64,000 nt of DNA from Aphis gossypii (Eukaryota > Arthropoda > Insecta > Hemiptera > Aphididae), in assembly GCF_020184175.1 (NCBI RefSeq), contig NC_065532.1:29264001-29328000 (forward strand), in the 5' to 3' direction. Position numbers and translations under genes: made by a program. This document shows positions 1 through 12,089 of the stretch, piece after piece. Under the pieces are notes generated by a model, which was not told where the DNA came from, searched no databases, and was given only the letters and a program-made list of their open reading frames with translations. The number at the start of each line of letters is the position of its first letter. Position 1 is the first letter of the stretch.

Positions 1-2483
1 ATATAGTGGTAGATTTCGACTGGAATGCACGAGGACAAACTAGGTAACACATCCTATATTATACGCATTAAAATAAGTATTGAAAATAGGCAGTAAATAT
101 AAATATATGTATTCTAATGTTCGGTTAACCTTGAACGTTTTTCTGATAATTATAGTTGATCATTCTGAACTTTGATATTAGCATATTAATTATTATACAT
201 ATAAAAATAAGTCGTTAGATGTTATGTTAAACATAAAACAAGCAACAACAAATTCATGCATAGGCTGTAATAATTTCCAGAAAAAGAAACGATGGAAGCT
301 AACCTATAGGCTATAGGACACACGATGTGACTGTTGGATAGTGATCAGTAAAACGTGCGTTCAGCAGTAAAAGTGTAGTGCATTCAAAAACTATTAACGC
401 ATAAAATAATGATTATCTAATTAAAATAGTGATAGAAAATTCTAGTTTTTACGACATTCTGATAACGAAGTAGTATGGTTTTTTGTTTGGGCCTAAGGTA
501 TGGTTTTGAAGATATGTATTCGAAAACCTCTACGATTACCGTAACTATACTCGATTATCATATCTAGAAGACCACTCCATTAATTTATCCGTATGACTTC
601 GTACTATCTACTATTTATTAGGGTCCATAGTAATCGTTGTACTGCGTGCCATTCATTTCATCCTATAATTATTAATCTTAATGTGATTTGTGACATACTG
701 ATATTGAATTGTCAAAAGGGTAATTTTAATAGATTATAAGACTGGTCTTAAAGTATTAGAACAATATTTCAGTTAATTTGTTTTAAATAATATAAATACA
801 AAGAATTGTAAATTAATAATCGACATTTAAGAAAATAAGATTAAACTATAAATTATTCAATCATATTAAAATCATTTACAAAATATAAATTAATATTCGT
901 TTTCCACAAAAGAAGAAAAACGTAAAGTATTCAAAAAAATAATAATAATAATTTTAATAATTCAAGTATTAAAATTATTAATTTACTAATAATTTAAAAT
1001 CTTTTAAGTATTTATTTATTTGTTATGATATGACATTTCAATTTTAAATTGTGAGCGAAGCAAACCTTTACAATATTGTTTTGTTGTGTAGTATCTATAC
1101 ACGATAAGTAGGTGAAAATGCATTAATATTCAACTTTGAGAGTAGTTTCTAATAAAAAAAATAGATTTAATTTGTACTTCAGAGACTTCCAAAGTATTTT
1201 TTTTTAAATAACTGAGAATAACACAAAAAAGTTAAAGAAAAAAGAAATTTTTATTTTTTTGATGAAATTGATTTTATTTTTTACAGAACTGATGTAATTC
1301 GTAGAAAATACTTGAAATTTTCACCAAGTATTGATGTGATTATTTTATATAAATAATATGTATTATGTATAATTTTTAAAATATTTCGATTTTTTAGCCT
1401 TTTTGAATTATTATTATATTTAAAAAAAAATGTATGTTCAGACAGAATACAAGATCTCACAAGTTATTCTTATAAATGTATAAAAATATTCAAGACACAT
1501 TGAAATTGCTTATTTAAACTATGGATAACGATATTTATTATTTCGTTATTATAAATTATATTTATTTATTAAAGATTAGACACATAATGACATTTTCAAA
1601 TGCAATATTTTGTGTAAAAATTAATTTAGCCTACATTGTATTAACAATAGTAAAACAAATTACTTAACATATTAGCGATATCAAATAATATAATATGAAA
1701 TTTACATACTTAGTGATAAAGTCCGATAGACTGTCTCTTTACAGAAAATTAGTATCCACTTGACCACCTTTTTTTAGTTGTATGTAGGTAGTGATAAATT
1801 CTGAATAATAATATTTAATTTTTACTTGTATAATTTGTTTTCTTTTTCTTTACGTTGTATATAAAATATTAACTAAACAATTTTCTGTAAATTATTATTT
1901 TATATTATTAGTGGTCTGAAGCCTTGAGTGAAGAAATTACTCATCGATGAAACTTCATGGCATTGAATGGTTGACATACCTACCTACGTATTATAATATT
2001 ATAACTTATAGAAATGTGTATTTATAGTTACTTTTTAAATTTCCTAACGTCTTTGTGATGTATCATTGAAGTTATTTTAATTTTGGAAGTTAAATACTTT
2101 TTTTTAAATAACATTAATTTAAATTATTTATTTTCCATCACTTTTTAGGATAAATGGAGTTTTCCGTGTGAGCCACACTAGAAAAATGTGTTACTTTATG
2201 GAAGATATTCTTAAACAACACATTATAAGGGCTTGTTAATTTATTAAATTCTTTGAAATGATAGGTAGGTACATAGTACGAAATTTCACATTAGCACCTA
2301 AGCTTTTCCTTCAATTATATGTTATACGTGTGCAAATCAATAATACATTTAAGACATATATATATATAGATATATATATTTTTTTTTTGCAGAAAAAATT
2401 GACTACTTACGAATAAATACTAAATATGATTTTAAAAAATGTGGAGAATTGGTTTTATATGAGATATATTGGTTATGAGAGAT
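1..2483. other. AT-rich DNA without a recognisable gene
   Basis: I see no exon, RNA gene or complete transposon here. The sequence is mostly A/T runs. Near 1755-1780 there is a segment reading ACTTGACCACC followed by a T run. It recurs at about 20903-20925 and 37467-37490 and marks one end of a dispersed repeat family described below. The DNA leftward of it (about 1200-1780) is probably a decayed copy of that family. If the leftward gene starting at 9562 continues here, its exons are not obvious by eye. Confidence 0.5.
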
Positions 2484-3130
2484 TGTTCATGTAGATTTCG
2501 AACGAACAGTTATTACTGCCATTGCAAACATTTTTTGGACAACATATCAAAATTCAAGGTTGCTTTTACCATTAAACACAATCGACCTACAGAATAATTC
2601 AAGAATTTGGACTATAAACAAAATGTAGAGAAAATCAAGAATTGATTGAATTTTGTGGGTGGTAAGATAGATATTTGGCTTTCTTACCGGTTGAAAATAG
2701 TAAAAATGGTATATGATATTTAAGAAATATTGTTCCCGATGAATCTTTATTAGATTATTTCGACACAACATATTTTAATGGAAGTACCTATAGATAAATA
2801 AAGAATGATAGTAACAAAACAGTTATCAGAAATACCTTACCACTTTTTTCATCAAATATGTAGAAGTTTACGAAGCAACTTTAAATTATAAAGATCGAAC
2901 AAATATGTAACTCAATAGAAGGCTGGAACCATCGTTTTAATAAATTGGCAGGAACACATTCAACCGGTTAAAATCTTATTATATATATAAAAAAAAATGG
3001 AAGTAAATGCTGATGAAATTAGCTCAAGAATCAATCGGATTACCACAAATAAAGCAACAAAAAACAGTTATACCTAAATAGCATACGTGATATTGACAAC
3101 TTCTTGGCAACTATTTCATATGCAATAAGA
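2484..3130 (+). pseudogene. Decayed MULE-type (Mutator-like) transposase relic
   Basis: Conceptual plus-strand translation, read across several frames, gives peptides in the order expected for the C-terminal half of the MULE/FLYWCH-associated transposases abundant in aphid genomes. DFERTVITAI lies near 2495, an LLDYFDTTYFNG-like stretch near 2747-2780, EGWNHRFNKLAGTHST near 2920-2965, and a DIDNFLATISYAI-like tail near 3093-3127. The DFE..AI, EGWN..FN.L.GT and late DI.NFL patterns are family knowledge; the peptides are read directly. Several frameshifts and stops interrupt the frame, so the copy is dead. The zinc-finger N-terminus and the terminal repeats were not found, so the copy looks truncated. 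The minus-strand ORF at 2547-2771 is a shadow of this relic. Confidence 0.72.
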
Positions 3131-4195
3131 TATTGATGATAATAAAGTGATACTATAAATATGATAATGACCTATATGCATTTATGATAAGTAAAATAAA
3201 TGATAAAGAATCTGTATTTTTTTTTTTTTGATTTTTTTCAGGGCACTGGTATTTTATATGTACACTTTGGACAACCTCCAGTTAGTGGTAAATAAATGCA
3301 TAGGTTAATGCAACGTTAAAATATTTTATTATCGAAAAAATTGTTATCGCTCCACTTTCATTCTTTTAAACAAGTATACGAATATAAAATATATTTCAGT
3401 ACATACAAATATAGGTGTTTATTTTGTATATCGTATGATAATAATTATTCAGGCTTCAATTTATACACGAAAGTTTATTTTTTTTTAATTTAATGATTTT
3501 ACCAACTACATTGGCCTCTTATTTATAGGTACCCTGTAAATTCACACATTCTATACAACCCCTTTTATACCCTCATTAGAAAATAAATATTTAGTAACAT
3601 AATATTTAAAAAATAATACATCGAGGTAGATAGTGTACCTATACTGTTAGGTTAAAATGTTAAACGAAAACTAAGTAGATATTTATTATATACAAATTAT
3701 AATCATATGACTTACTTTCATTGAACATTTATAATTTCATAGCGATAAATTACACTTACTATAGGTATAGTAAAAAAATATTATAAAATATTATAAAATT
3801 ATTATTAGTAGAATACAATTTGTTTATTGGACAAAATACAACTATAAATCAATATCTCGGAATATAATATAAAAGAAGTCCTGACTGACTGATTCGTAAT
3901 CAACGTAGGGACAGCGAAAACCATGATAACTAAAGACTTAAAATTTTCAATTTAACCTACTACCATTTAAGAGTGCACTAATAAGAAAGAATTTTCCAAA
4001 AGTCGCGTTTTAAATTTTTAAAGAGGTGTATAAGACCACAGAGATTTATTGATATGCCTATGAAAAACAAATATTTTTTTGATTAAATAATGTTGCATTG
4101 ATTTCAGAAAATTAAATAGTTATTATATGATTTGGATACAATTTTAGTCTTGTATGTTATATTTGATTTAAACTATCTAAATATTCTAAATTACT
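3131..4195. other. AT-rich DNA, nothing recognised
   Basis: No exon-like, RNA-like or repeat-terminal signal is apparent. It contains only homopolymer runs and the generic AT-rich background of the window. Confidence 0.4.
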
Positions 4196-4204
4196 GTGTT
4201 AAGA

Positions 4205-4580
4205 TAGCCAAGAGGACATCCTCACTCGTATCTATTGTCTTCGTCTTACAAGTGCATAACATACTATACTACGCTCAGCAGATCACATTTAGCTCCGTTA
4301 GTTTAAAAATTAAAGTGAATTGATCTATCATGAGATTTGATGGTAAGAACATTATCAGTGTTCATATTTTGGATAATTTAATTTTTAAGTGAATTATCAG
4401 CATTTTTAATTTACGCTATATTATATACGCACAAGTTGCTAAAAAATTAAACCATCGTAAAAAACCAACATACAAACATAGATAATGTTCTTAGACGCCA
4501 TCAAGTTTCATAATAGGTCGATTCAATCTAATTTTTAAACTGACGGTTGACATTGATGACACCCATGACGTTAATGCGAT
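4205..4580. repeat. Foldback (long inverted repeat) element, copy 1
   Basis: The segment is an imperfect long palindrome. The left arm, around 4293-4362, reads GTTAGTTTAAAAATTAAAG, then a TCATGAGATTTGATGG-like block, then TAAGAACATTATC. It is mirrored by the right arm around 4478-4552, whose reverse complement carries GTCAGTTTAAAAATTAGA, TTATGAAACTTGATGG and TAAGAACATTATC. An outer block with CGTCTTACAA near 4241-4251 is shared with the copy at 63.5 kb. No transposase is encoded, so this is a non-autonomous foldback or MITE-like repeat. The ORF at 4132-4323 overlaps it and is not a gene. Exact termini and target duplication were not determined. Confidence 0.7.
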
Positions 4581-4659
4581 CAAAATAAAATATGTTGATT
4601 TCAAAAAAACAACAAAAATCGTAATGTATCTATATATTTGATATACCTATTATGAAGAA

Positions 4660-5100
4660 ATTTAATGTATTATTTTAACATGTACTGGAGCATGCTAGTT
4701 TATTTTCATTATTTTAAATGTATGGATTCAAAAACTAATAGAGACTGGAAGCCTCTGTTGTTTATATACCTACGACCTACACGATTTTATGTTCTCGGAT
4801 TTCTTGAGAATTGGTGTAGAAGTATCGTGTTTCGTGGGAATCCATTGATGGTCGACCAATTATACACACGTCATTCGTTTCGTTTACGGTTAAGAGAACG
4901 TCGTACTTGCATGCATGTTGATTCCGTCTTACTAACGCATATCGTGGCAAATGTTAAGTATGACTTCTTTATACAGAGAAGAATCTGTGTATAGGTGTTT
5001 AGTACACAGGTATACTGCTGAACATAATATTATGTGTACCGCGAGTGTCTGCTGACTACAACTCGACGGAAGCCGAAAAATAACAAATAAACTTATATAC
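4660..5100. other. Moderately GC-richer block, function unknown
   Basis: This stretch is visibly less AT-rich than its surroundings, especially 4800-4940 and 5035-5080, and contains an open frame of 109 codons on the plus strand (4665-4994). The peptide is basic, matches no family I recognise, and lacks convincing splice or start context. It could be an old transposon fragment, a regulatory region or a chance ORF. I do not call it a gene. Confidence 0.25.
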
Positions 5101-6299
5101 TATTGTAGTATTGTCGAATGCGAATTTTAATCATAATATTCCGTTCATATTTTATTGATATATAATATAGAAGTATAATCACGTAGCCATATTATCAGTC
5201 AAATTATTTCGTGAACGAAAAATATAGTTTATGCTGTTCACAGTATAAACATATTATCAACATCGCTGCTGGCCTGTGATTATACTCATTCGCCTTTGAC
5301 CCATTTAAACGGAAATGGTTAGGCTATCGGATTATTTTGTATCAAATAACCTCGGTTTTCAATTAGTCTAAGCTAGCAATCGACCAAAATAGAACATTTT
5401 GTCATTATTTGTATAATTTACAAGCTGTTTTAAATATGTCTACATATTATAATATAATGCGAATATTTTAGAACATTATATTCTTATTTAAATTAATTTT
5501 TTCATTAAAACCGTATGATATATAAAAAAAATATCGAGTTACTAGCCTCTAACCATAGTTACCTTTAGTAGACTATATTCTCCAGTCAATCGTAAAATAT
5601 AAACAAAACCGTTCATACGTCTTCTCGACACAATAAATTGCAATGCGTCATAACTCATAAACCTATAAACGGCCTATAGATATCTAGAAGCGTTATTTCA
5701 GAATTTTACATTGCATACTAGACAATTCGAGAATTATAAACAGAATTGTTCTTAGGTACTCTTAGATATAAGTATAAAACTATTATTAAACATAACAAGA
5801 TTTTCAAAAAAAATTTCAGAAAATAATTTTAGATGGCCAATATTTGAATACTTATTTATTATGTTCAATATAATATATCCAACTAATGATAATGGAAATT
5901 ATTATTAAAAATGTTATAATTTTTGTTAAAAAAGTCGTCTAATAATTCTAATAAAAAATCTGTAAAATATAGTGCGTACCTATAAGGAAGCAAATACACA
6001 CTTGTTCTTATACTTCATAAATTATACAAATAGCTGTACCTAGTACCTACTACGCTACTATTAAGGTGACAATTTTCAACTAATCCAGGTTTCGTTTCGT
6101 CTGGCCGCAAGCGTACACTGTAGTAAACACTAGTATTATAAAGTAATAAACATTCCATGTTTGATCAAATTAAAAAGAAATATACGTTGTAGGTATGTGC
6201 ACATGGTTCGCTAACATTTAAAGTAGGTAGTTGTTGACCATTGTCTATAATATATTAATATTTAATATTATACTTTAATAATTAACGTTTGATGTATAT

Positions 6300-6665
6300 T
6301 AGAATGTCTCTCCAGGAACATATTGTCTCTCTCTTATAAGTACATATAACATGGAAAATTTTGCTGTTTGTATTTAGCTGCGTTAATTTTAAGATTAGAG
6401 TGAATTTACCTAATGTGACATAAATTCTGTGGTTATTAATATTGGTATTTAGGTACTTTAATTTTTGAGCAAATTAATAGAACAATAAAATATAACAATT
6501 CAAAAATGTTCACAACTTTACTTTAAACTATTTTAATTATCAAAAAAGACACTTGAAGCAAACCATGGATTTTCTATTACGCGCTTTTAAGATGACATAG
6601 GACATCATATTATGTGGATGAAATGTCCTCATTTTAATTGGTCTTATAAAGACATCAATGATAAA
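6300..6665. repeat. Foldback element, diverged copy 3
   Basis: The left side has a CTGCGTTAATTTTAAGATTAGAGTGAAT-like stretch near 6379-6406, corresponding to the CTCCGTTAGTTTAAAAATTA block of the copies at 4.3 kb and 63.6 kb. The right end near 6585-6635 (TTAAGATGACATAGGACATC, then AAATGTCCTC) mirrors the GAGGACATCC outer sequence of the 4.2 kb copy. It is more decayed than the other two copies. It is non-coding, and its boundaries are approximate. Confidence 0.45.
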
Positions 6666-9440
6666 GTTCAAAACTATATTTAAAATATTTATAAATATAA
6701 TAATATTATTATCGAACTATAAATTATTTCAATAGTTCGTGTTGATAATGAGCAAATATTTATGTCTTATAAAATGTATTTTCTATTTTTATTAGTCTTC
6801 ATAGATTATTAGACTTCATATATTAAATATATAACATAATTCAATGTCTACCAACTAAATATTTGGTAAATATTCTTATGAATATCCAATAATTACGTCT
6901 ATATAAATATAACAACAAAAACACAAACGAAAATCAGAAGTGACTACTATAAAAGTAACTTATAAAAAAAAATGTATTTGTATTTTTATATAGAGGTATT
7001 ATAGGTTCCTATAGGGTATAGGCGACATGATCACATAAACTTTGACGTAGGTAGATAACTTCTTATTTATCGTTATTTAACTATTATATTCTTCGTTGGT
7101 TCAAACTGGTTATTAAATAAACAATTTCTGCAGGCAAATAGATTTTGCTATTGCGACGTATTAAGCGACAACATAAAGTGTATTATGGTGTGGCATGTAA
7201 TATATTATAGTAAATATCTACCATCATTTGATACGTATTAGCAATAGACAGATAGTTTTCAATGAACTAGTTTAAGAATAAATAATAATGCGGTATATAT
7301 ACATTATGAAATATCGTATCACGTGCAATGTCTTATGTAAAAATATTTTAATATTGAATTCGTAAAATTTGGGGGAAAAATATTTTTTTTAGTAGTTTTA
7401 CAAAACCTTAATAATTACATACATTTGGTGTAAACAAGTTAATACATATTAATCGATTAAATTATAGAAAACAATTTCTTTTTAAAACCAGCTTGGTAGA
7501 ACAAATACATTTGGGACAAAAAAACAATACGAAAATTAAAAGAAAGGATAGATTACTGATTTATTTGGATATTTAAGGAATTAATAAAAGCAAGAAAACT
7601 TGAGATAAAATTAATGGACAGTTAAAAATAATGTGTGAAATGTCGCAGATGGATGAAAAATTATACATCGTACTTAATTAACTTTTCGTTTGTAAAATGT
7701 AGTGTGGACAGTTTAAGCGGTTAGAATAATTCAAATGTGCTTTCTATAAGGTTTTTGTTTGAGTAGGTACCTATACATATGTCCCATATAGATAAATAAC
7801 AAAATAAATGTTTAAAATCGTTCCAAATATTAACTAATTGTAAAAACTACTGTGTACACGTACCTTTTATTAAATATTATTTTATTTATTTAATAAATGA
7901 TATTATGATATTATAATATCTAAGTGCTATAACATATTATATACGGTTTAAACTTTTGCATATACGTACAATACCATTATAGTTATTAGATTAGGAATAT
8001 TGTCTGTACAATAAATCATAATCAATTTGGTTTGCTATTAGATTAACATTTACACAAATTGATAAAAATGAAATCGGTAGATAATTAATTTTTATGGTGG
8101 GTATACCTTTGGCTTAAGATTATTAAGCGTAATTTTGTACATTAAAATACAGAATAGTACATTACTCAACAGTTTAAGTCTATTAGCAAAAATATAAGTG
8201 TACCATTCTAAATTGACCATTAAAAATTATGATGAATATAATATCAAGATCTGATAAAACTATTATAATAGAAGTACAAAATTAAACGTAGTTAATCGAG
8301 TAAGCAATAAACAATAATAATTCTGAATTATATATAAAGATGTACCTCTATACAAATCACGTATAAACTGCAGTTCTAAGAATATTGTTGTTATTGTCAA
8401 TAGTATGTAATGGGCGTTTTATAGGTATTAATTATATTTTTGGTTTTCTAAGTATCGAATTATGAATAGTGTTCATATACGATCAATGGGATTTCAAAAC
8501 CAGTACAATAATTATGTTTTGGCTTGTAGAAACGTATTAAATTAAACTATTATTAAATTGTATGATTGCCCAAGTTAGAATAGCATGTACATATTATATT
8601 GTAAAAGCTACAATTATTTTTAGAAGTAAACATAGACGTAGACATTAGACGAACAAATTTTAATTGCATAGCCAGACAGCCCGTGAGTCTTGGAAATTAG
8701 GGAAATTGAGAATTTAGAAGATCATTTGACTGCAATGAATAATATTTGGCTCTTTTTGATTTTCATATTTTTATTATTATGGTTAACATTCAAACTTTTA
8801 TTTTATAAGATAATATCGTTGTGTAATAATGATCACAGATGTGATTAATAAATAGATATCAATAAACATTTTCTTATTAGATTAACGCTATCATTAGTTA
8901 CCCAGCCATTAAATAAATGTATTTAAATCAAAGCTGATGACTTATTAAAGACAATCGCACACCACGTGGTTCATCAAGTTCATGACGTACATGCAATTTA
9001 AGTATTTCAATTATAATTTTCAAAACGCGTGATAATCACATTACTATAGTTAATATTTATAATATAAAAATCTAACACAATTTTTTTTCATGTAAATACT
9101 GATAATAATCATTAGAAAACCTATATTTCTATAGATACAATGACTTACGTACGTAAAATATCAACATTGTTAAGACCTTAATATTATACTTAGAACTCAA
9201 CTTGGAATATATAATGGATTTTAATTATTTTTGTATAATAATGTACCAATTTAAAAATGTTTAGAAATTATAATTATTTTCAATCAACATTAGATCCTTT
9301 TAAGTATATAGGTAATTAATTAAGTTTTTTCTTTTGTTTCAAATAAGTAATAATATCTACATTCTACATATTATATACAACATAATAATATTACAACTAT
9401 TGTATCAAAACAATATTTTGGTACAAAAATTTAAAAATAC
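6666..9440. other. AT-rich DNA, probable intron of the leftward gene
   Basis: This DNA lies immediately downstream, on the minus strand, of the donor site of the coding exon at 9463-9562, so it should be the first part of that gene's next intron. I could not identify the receiving exon by eye on the minus strand. A palindromic TAGGTACCTA lies at 7764-7773. Nothing else stands out. Confidence 0.4.
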
Positions 9441-9462
9441 GTAAGAAAATGTTTTTACTTAC

Positions 9463-9562
9463 CAGCGAAAAATGGATGGAACGATTCGTCTAATATAGAC
9501 TTAAGTCCCATGTCAATATCATCGAACATGGTCTCTCCGTTATTGGTACGTAAATCGCACAT
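9463..9562 (-). CDS. First coding exon of an unidentified leftward gene (partial)
   Basis: On the minus strand an ATG at 9562 opens a frame of 33 codons plus one base. It ends at 9463 in GCTG followed by the consensus donor GTAAGT. The peptide begins MCDLRTNNGE and continues with an acidic, hydrophobic segment containing MFDDIDMGLKSILDES, then HPFFA. Base composition is clearly richer than the flanks, and an alternative in-frame Met lies at residue 12. There is no signal peptide or membrane segment in this part. The acidic amphipathic N-terminus would suit a cytosolic or nuclear protein, but I do not recognise the family and assign no function. The remaining exons were not found and may lie beyond position 1. 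The exon is supported by the ATG, the open frame, the donor and the promoter-like block just upstream. Confidence 0.6.
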
Positions 9563-9643
9563 GTTTGTATGATAATTTATACCCGTACGTGAACAAACAA
9601 AATGTAATCAAAAAAAAACCGTCGTCACCAACATATAAAACGA
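9563..9643 (-). other. Putative 5' UTR part of the second exon of the leftward gene
   Basis: Upstream of the ATG at 9562 the nearest plausible acceptor on the minus strand is an ACAACAG ending at 9644. It is preceded by a pyrimidine-rich stretch, although that stretch is not strong. If used, this segment is 5' UTR joined to the short exon ending at 9945 across an intron of about 300 bases. Transcription could instead start close to the ATG, making this an alternative first exon. Confidence 0.35.
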
Positions 9644-9944
9644 CTGTTGTGATCACGTGTGCGAGACATGAAAAACCCGTACAATTGGAAAAAAAAACGT
9701 GTATTATATTGTATTAATATTATTTAGTAAAAACCACCAAATGTTTTAAATTAAATTGACGATTTTTATACGTGTCCGTTGCTTTTACAATTAGTAATAA
9801 TACTGCAGTAATGATAATTAATTAACTTGATTTTTGTTCAGAATTGAAAACGAAAAACAAAAACAAAACAAACGAATGGACGAATACCACCGAGTGTAAT
9901 AATACTTTTAAATAAGTCACACACACGAAACATCCGACACTTAC

Positions 9945-9985
9945 CAACCTACTGAACGGGGCGATGGAACGAACAGTCGACGGGT
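9945..9985 (-). other. Putative noncoding first exon of the leftward gene
   Basis: On the minus strand the sequence CAGTAGGTTG at 9945 is followed by GTAAGTG, a strong donor. A TATA-like GATATACC lies about 25-30 bases upstream of 9980, placing a possible start site near there. The block is much richer in G, C and CpG than its surroundings. The 3' end at 9945 is well defined by the donor; the 5' end is an estimate. Confidence 0.4.
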
Positions 9986-10265
9986 CGACGTGCAGAAGCG
10001 TCTGGTATATCTAGCTATGACGTCATGCTAATTGGACCGGTTTGTTTTTGATATTTTTCATTAACCGTGTTTGGTCAAATTCAAATTATTTCTCAAACAC
10101 CGATAACAGTGATAACTTTACTACGAGAGACGGTCTGTACCGTAAACGTTGTAACCAACGCATACAACTTTGCTGTGTAAACACGTACCTACACCTATTC
10201 CGATTAGGTACTTACAATATTATTATAATCGCGATCGACGGAGTGATGATTGCGACGACTGTATA
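9986..10265 (-). promoter_or_regulatory. Promoter region of the leftward gene, with a CRE palindrome
   Basis: This CpG-richer block carries a perfect 8-bp cAMP-response element, TGACGTCA, at 10018-10025, and a TATA-like GATATACC on the minus strand near 10002-10009. A consensus splice donor and a start-codon exon follow within 550 bases on the minus strand, which argues for a real promoter. The plus-strand ORF at 10042-10266 lies within it and has no recognisable product. CREB/ATF binding is an inference from the motif only. Confidence 0.45.
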
Positions 10266-10266
10266 A

Positions 10267-11820
10267 TATGGTTGCTGTTATGATTAACATCGGTCGTGCC
10301 AAAAAAAAAAAAAATATCGTTTTGATAATTATTAATTTTATGTTGGAACCTATTTGCTAAATTTCAAATTAAACGTACGCGTGAATTATATTTTAAGATT
10401 TATAGGTATATGTACTTACTATTATATTATATAAAATATCATACCAGAATTATTGCGTTTGGCGTGTAAAAATCATGTTTTATATAATTAAACGCACTAC
10501 GGCAGTGTATTGATTTTGACAAAATAGCATTGAGACTGATGAGCTACTTTTTTCTTTAGAAATTGTTCGTATGATACTATATATTTCAGTATTGTACTTA
10601 TATACTTTAAATTCACATCAGCGTTCAAGTCAAACGTAATGTAGACTGTAAAACGTGCATTTTTTTTTATTGCTTAAAATATTATGTTATATTTAAATTT
10701 ATGAAATATGGTGTACTTGATATAATTTCAAAATGTTTATATTATTTTACTTTATTCGACATAGGTATTAGTTAATACATCAAACATTAGTCAATCCATT
10801 GTATTTAATTTTGAATTGATGTTTTTTTTTAAAAATATAAAAACATGGCGTAACTATAACAAATAAATCGTCTATTATAGGTATTTCGCAGCTATACAAT
10901 AATATAAAATTTAAATTTCCAATACAATGTTAATACTAAAACATTTTTATGGAATGATGGAAAACGATAATGTATTATATTTATATTATACGTATTAAAT
11001 TTATGTTATGTATTTTATAAATGATTTTTTTTAAAAAAACAGGAGAAGTCCTTCAATTTGTATTCTATAAATAAAAATATGCATCGTTATTGACTATATA
11101 GATATATCCCAGCTTAGGTCACTGATATGGATGTATTAAAATTGAACAATCATCAATTTATTATAATTATTGAATGCGTGAAACAGTTTATAATTTTTAA
11201 TTTAGGTATGACATGTATTTTTTGTAATATAATTATACTACTTTAATAATACGATAGGTTCAAATATTTTTCACCTAACTTATTGAATATTTTATATTAT
11301 TAGTTATTATAATATTCAATATGTTTATCATTTATAAATATTGTTAACTTTAGTTAGTAACGAATAACGGTAATTTTGAAAATTAATGTTATACTTTTAT
11401 AGATATTTAGTTTTTAAAAAAAAGTAATTTTTAAGTATAAAATTATCAACAAAGTAATTGTGAATTGTGATTAACTGTTATGCATTTCTGAGTCATTAAA
11501 TAATATGTTTATCAAATGCCACAGCTTAGGTTAGATTAAGTAACAAATTAAATGTCCGTGGAAATTTCGTTAAATGTAAACTTCACAGGTTTTTAACAGT
11601 TATTTAGGTTGTTTTGAGCAATTGACCAAATTTAAAATATATATGTGATATTATACATAGTTTATTGTAATAGCTATTTTATTTTTTTCGATCAATGGCA
11701 AATTGGCAACTCTATTATACAAATAAAATATATTTTGTTTTCAAGATGCACTGCACATTATGGAGGATATGATTACATATTTTTACCAAATTTTAAAACC
11801 ACTATAATATGATATATAGT
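10267..11820. other. Intergenic AT-rich DNA
   Basis: I see no gene, RNA or transposon terminus in this stretch. Confidence 0.4.
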
Positions 11821-11825
11821 ATTAA

Positions 11826-12070
11826 CCAGTAGCTTAATTATGAGGGAAGTATGGGGATATATCCCCCCAGACGCTTTTTTTTTTTGGAGAAAAAAACAAA
11901 AAAGCAATTTACTTGATATTATATATTATGAAAAATACATTAAATTATTGTCTTTGAAAACCATTACTATACCATTTACCTCATTTAATTTATAATATAA
12001 ATGGATATAATACTGTGATCTATGAGATTTAATGAACAAAGGGGGTATGGGGGGCAGAGCCTCCTATAGA
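11826..12070. mobile_element. Transposon fragment with G-rich and C-rich ends
   Basis: The left part begins CCAGTAGCTTAATTATGAGG and passes through a GGGGATATATCCCCCC stretch. The right part ends in GGGGGTATGGGGGGCAGAGC and CCTCC. This resembles the ends of hAT-like elements of the type at 23772, whose left end reads CAGTGGCGTATTTAGG and also carries G/C runs. No matching inverted terminus or target duplication was found, so it is probably a degraded or solo fragment. Confidence 0.35.
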
Positions 12071-12089
12071 ATGATAGTATAAATTTATA

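Noticed and set aside
10042..10266. 74-codon plus-strand ORF
   Set aside because: It lies over the promoter of the leftward gene, and its peptide resembles nothing known.
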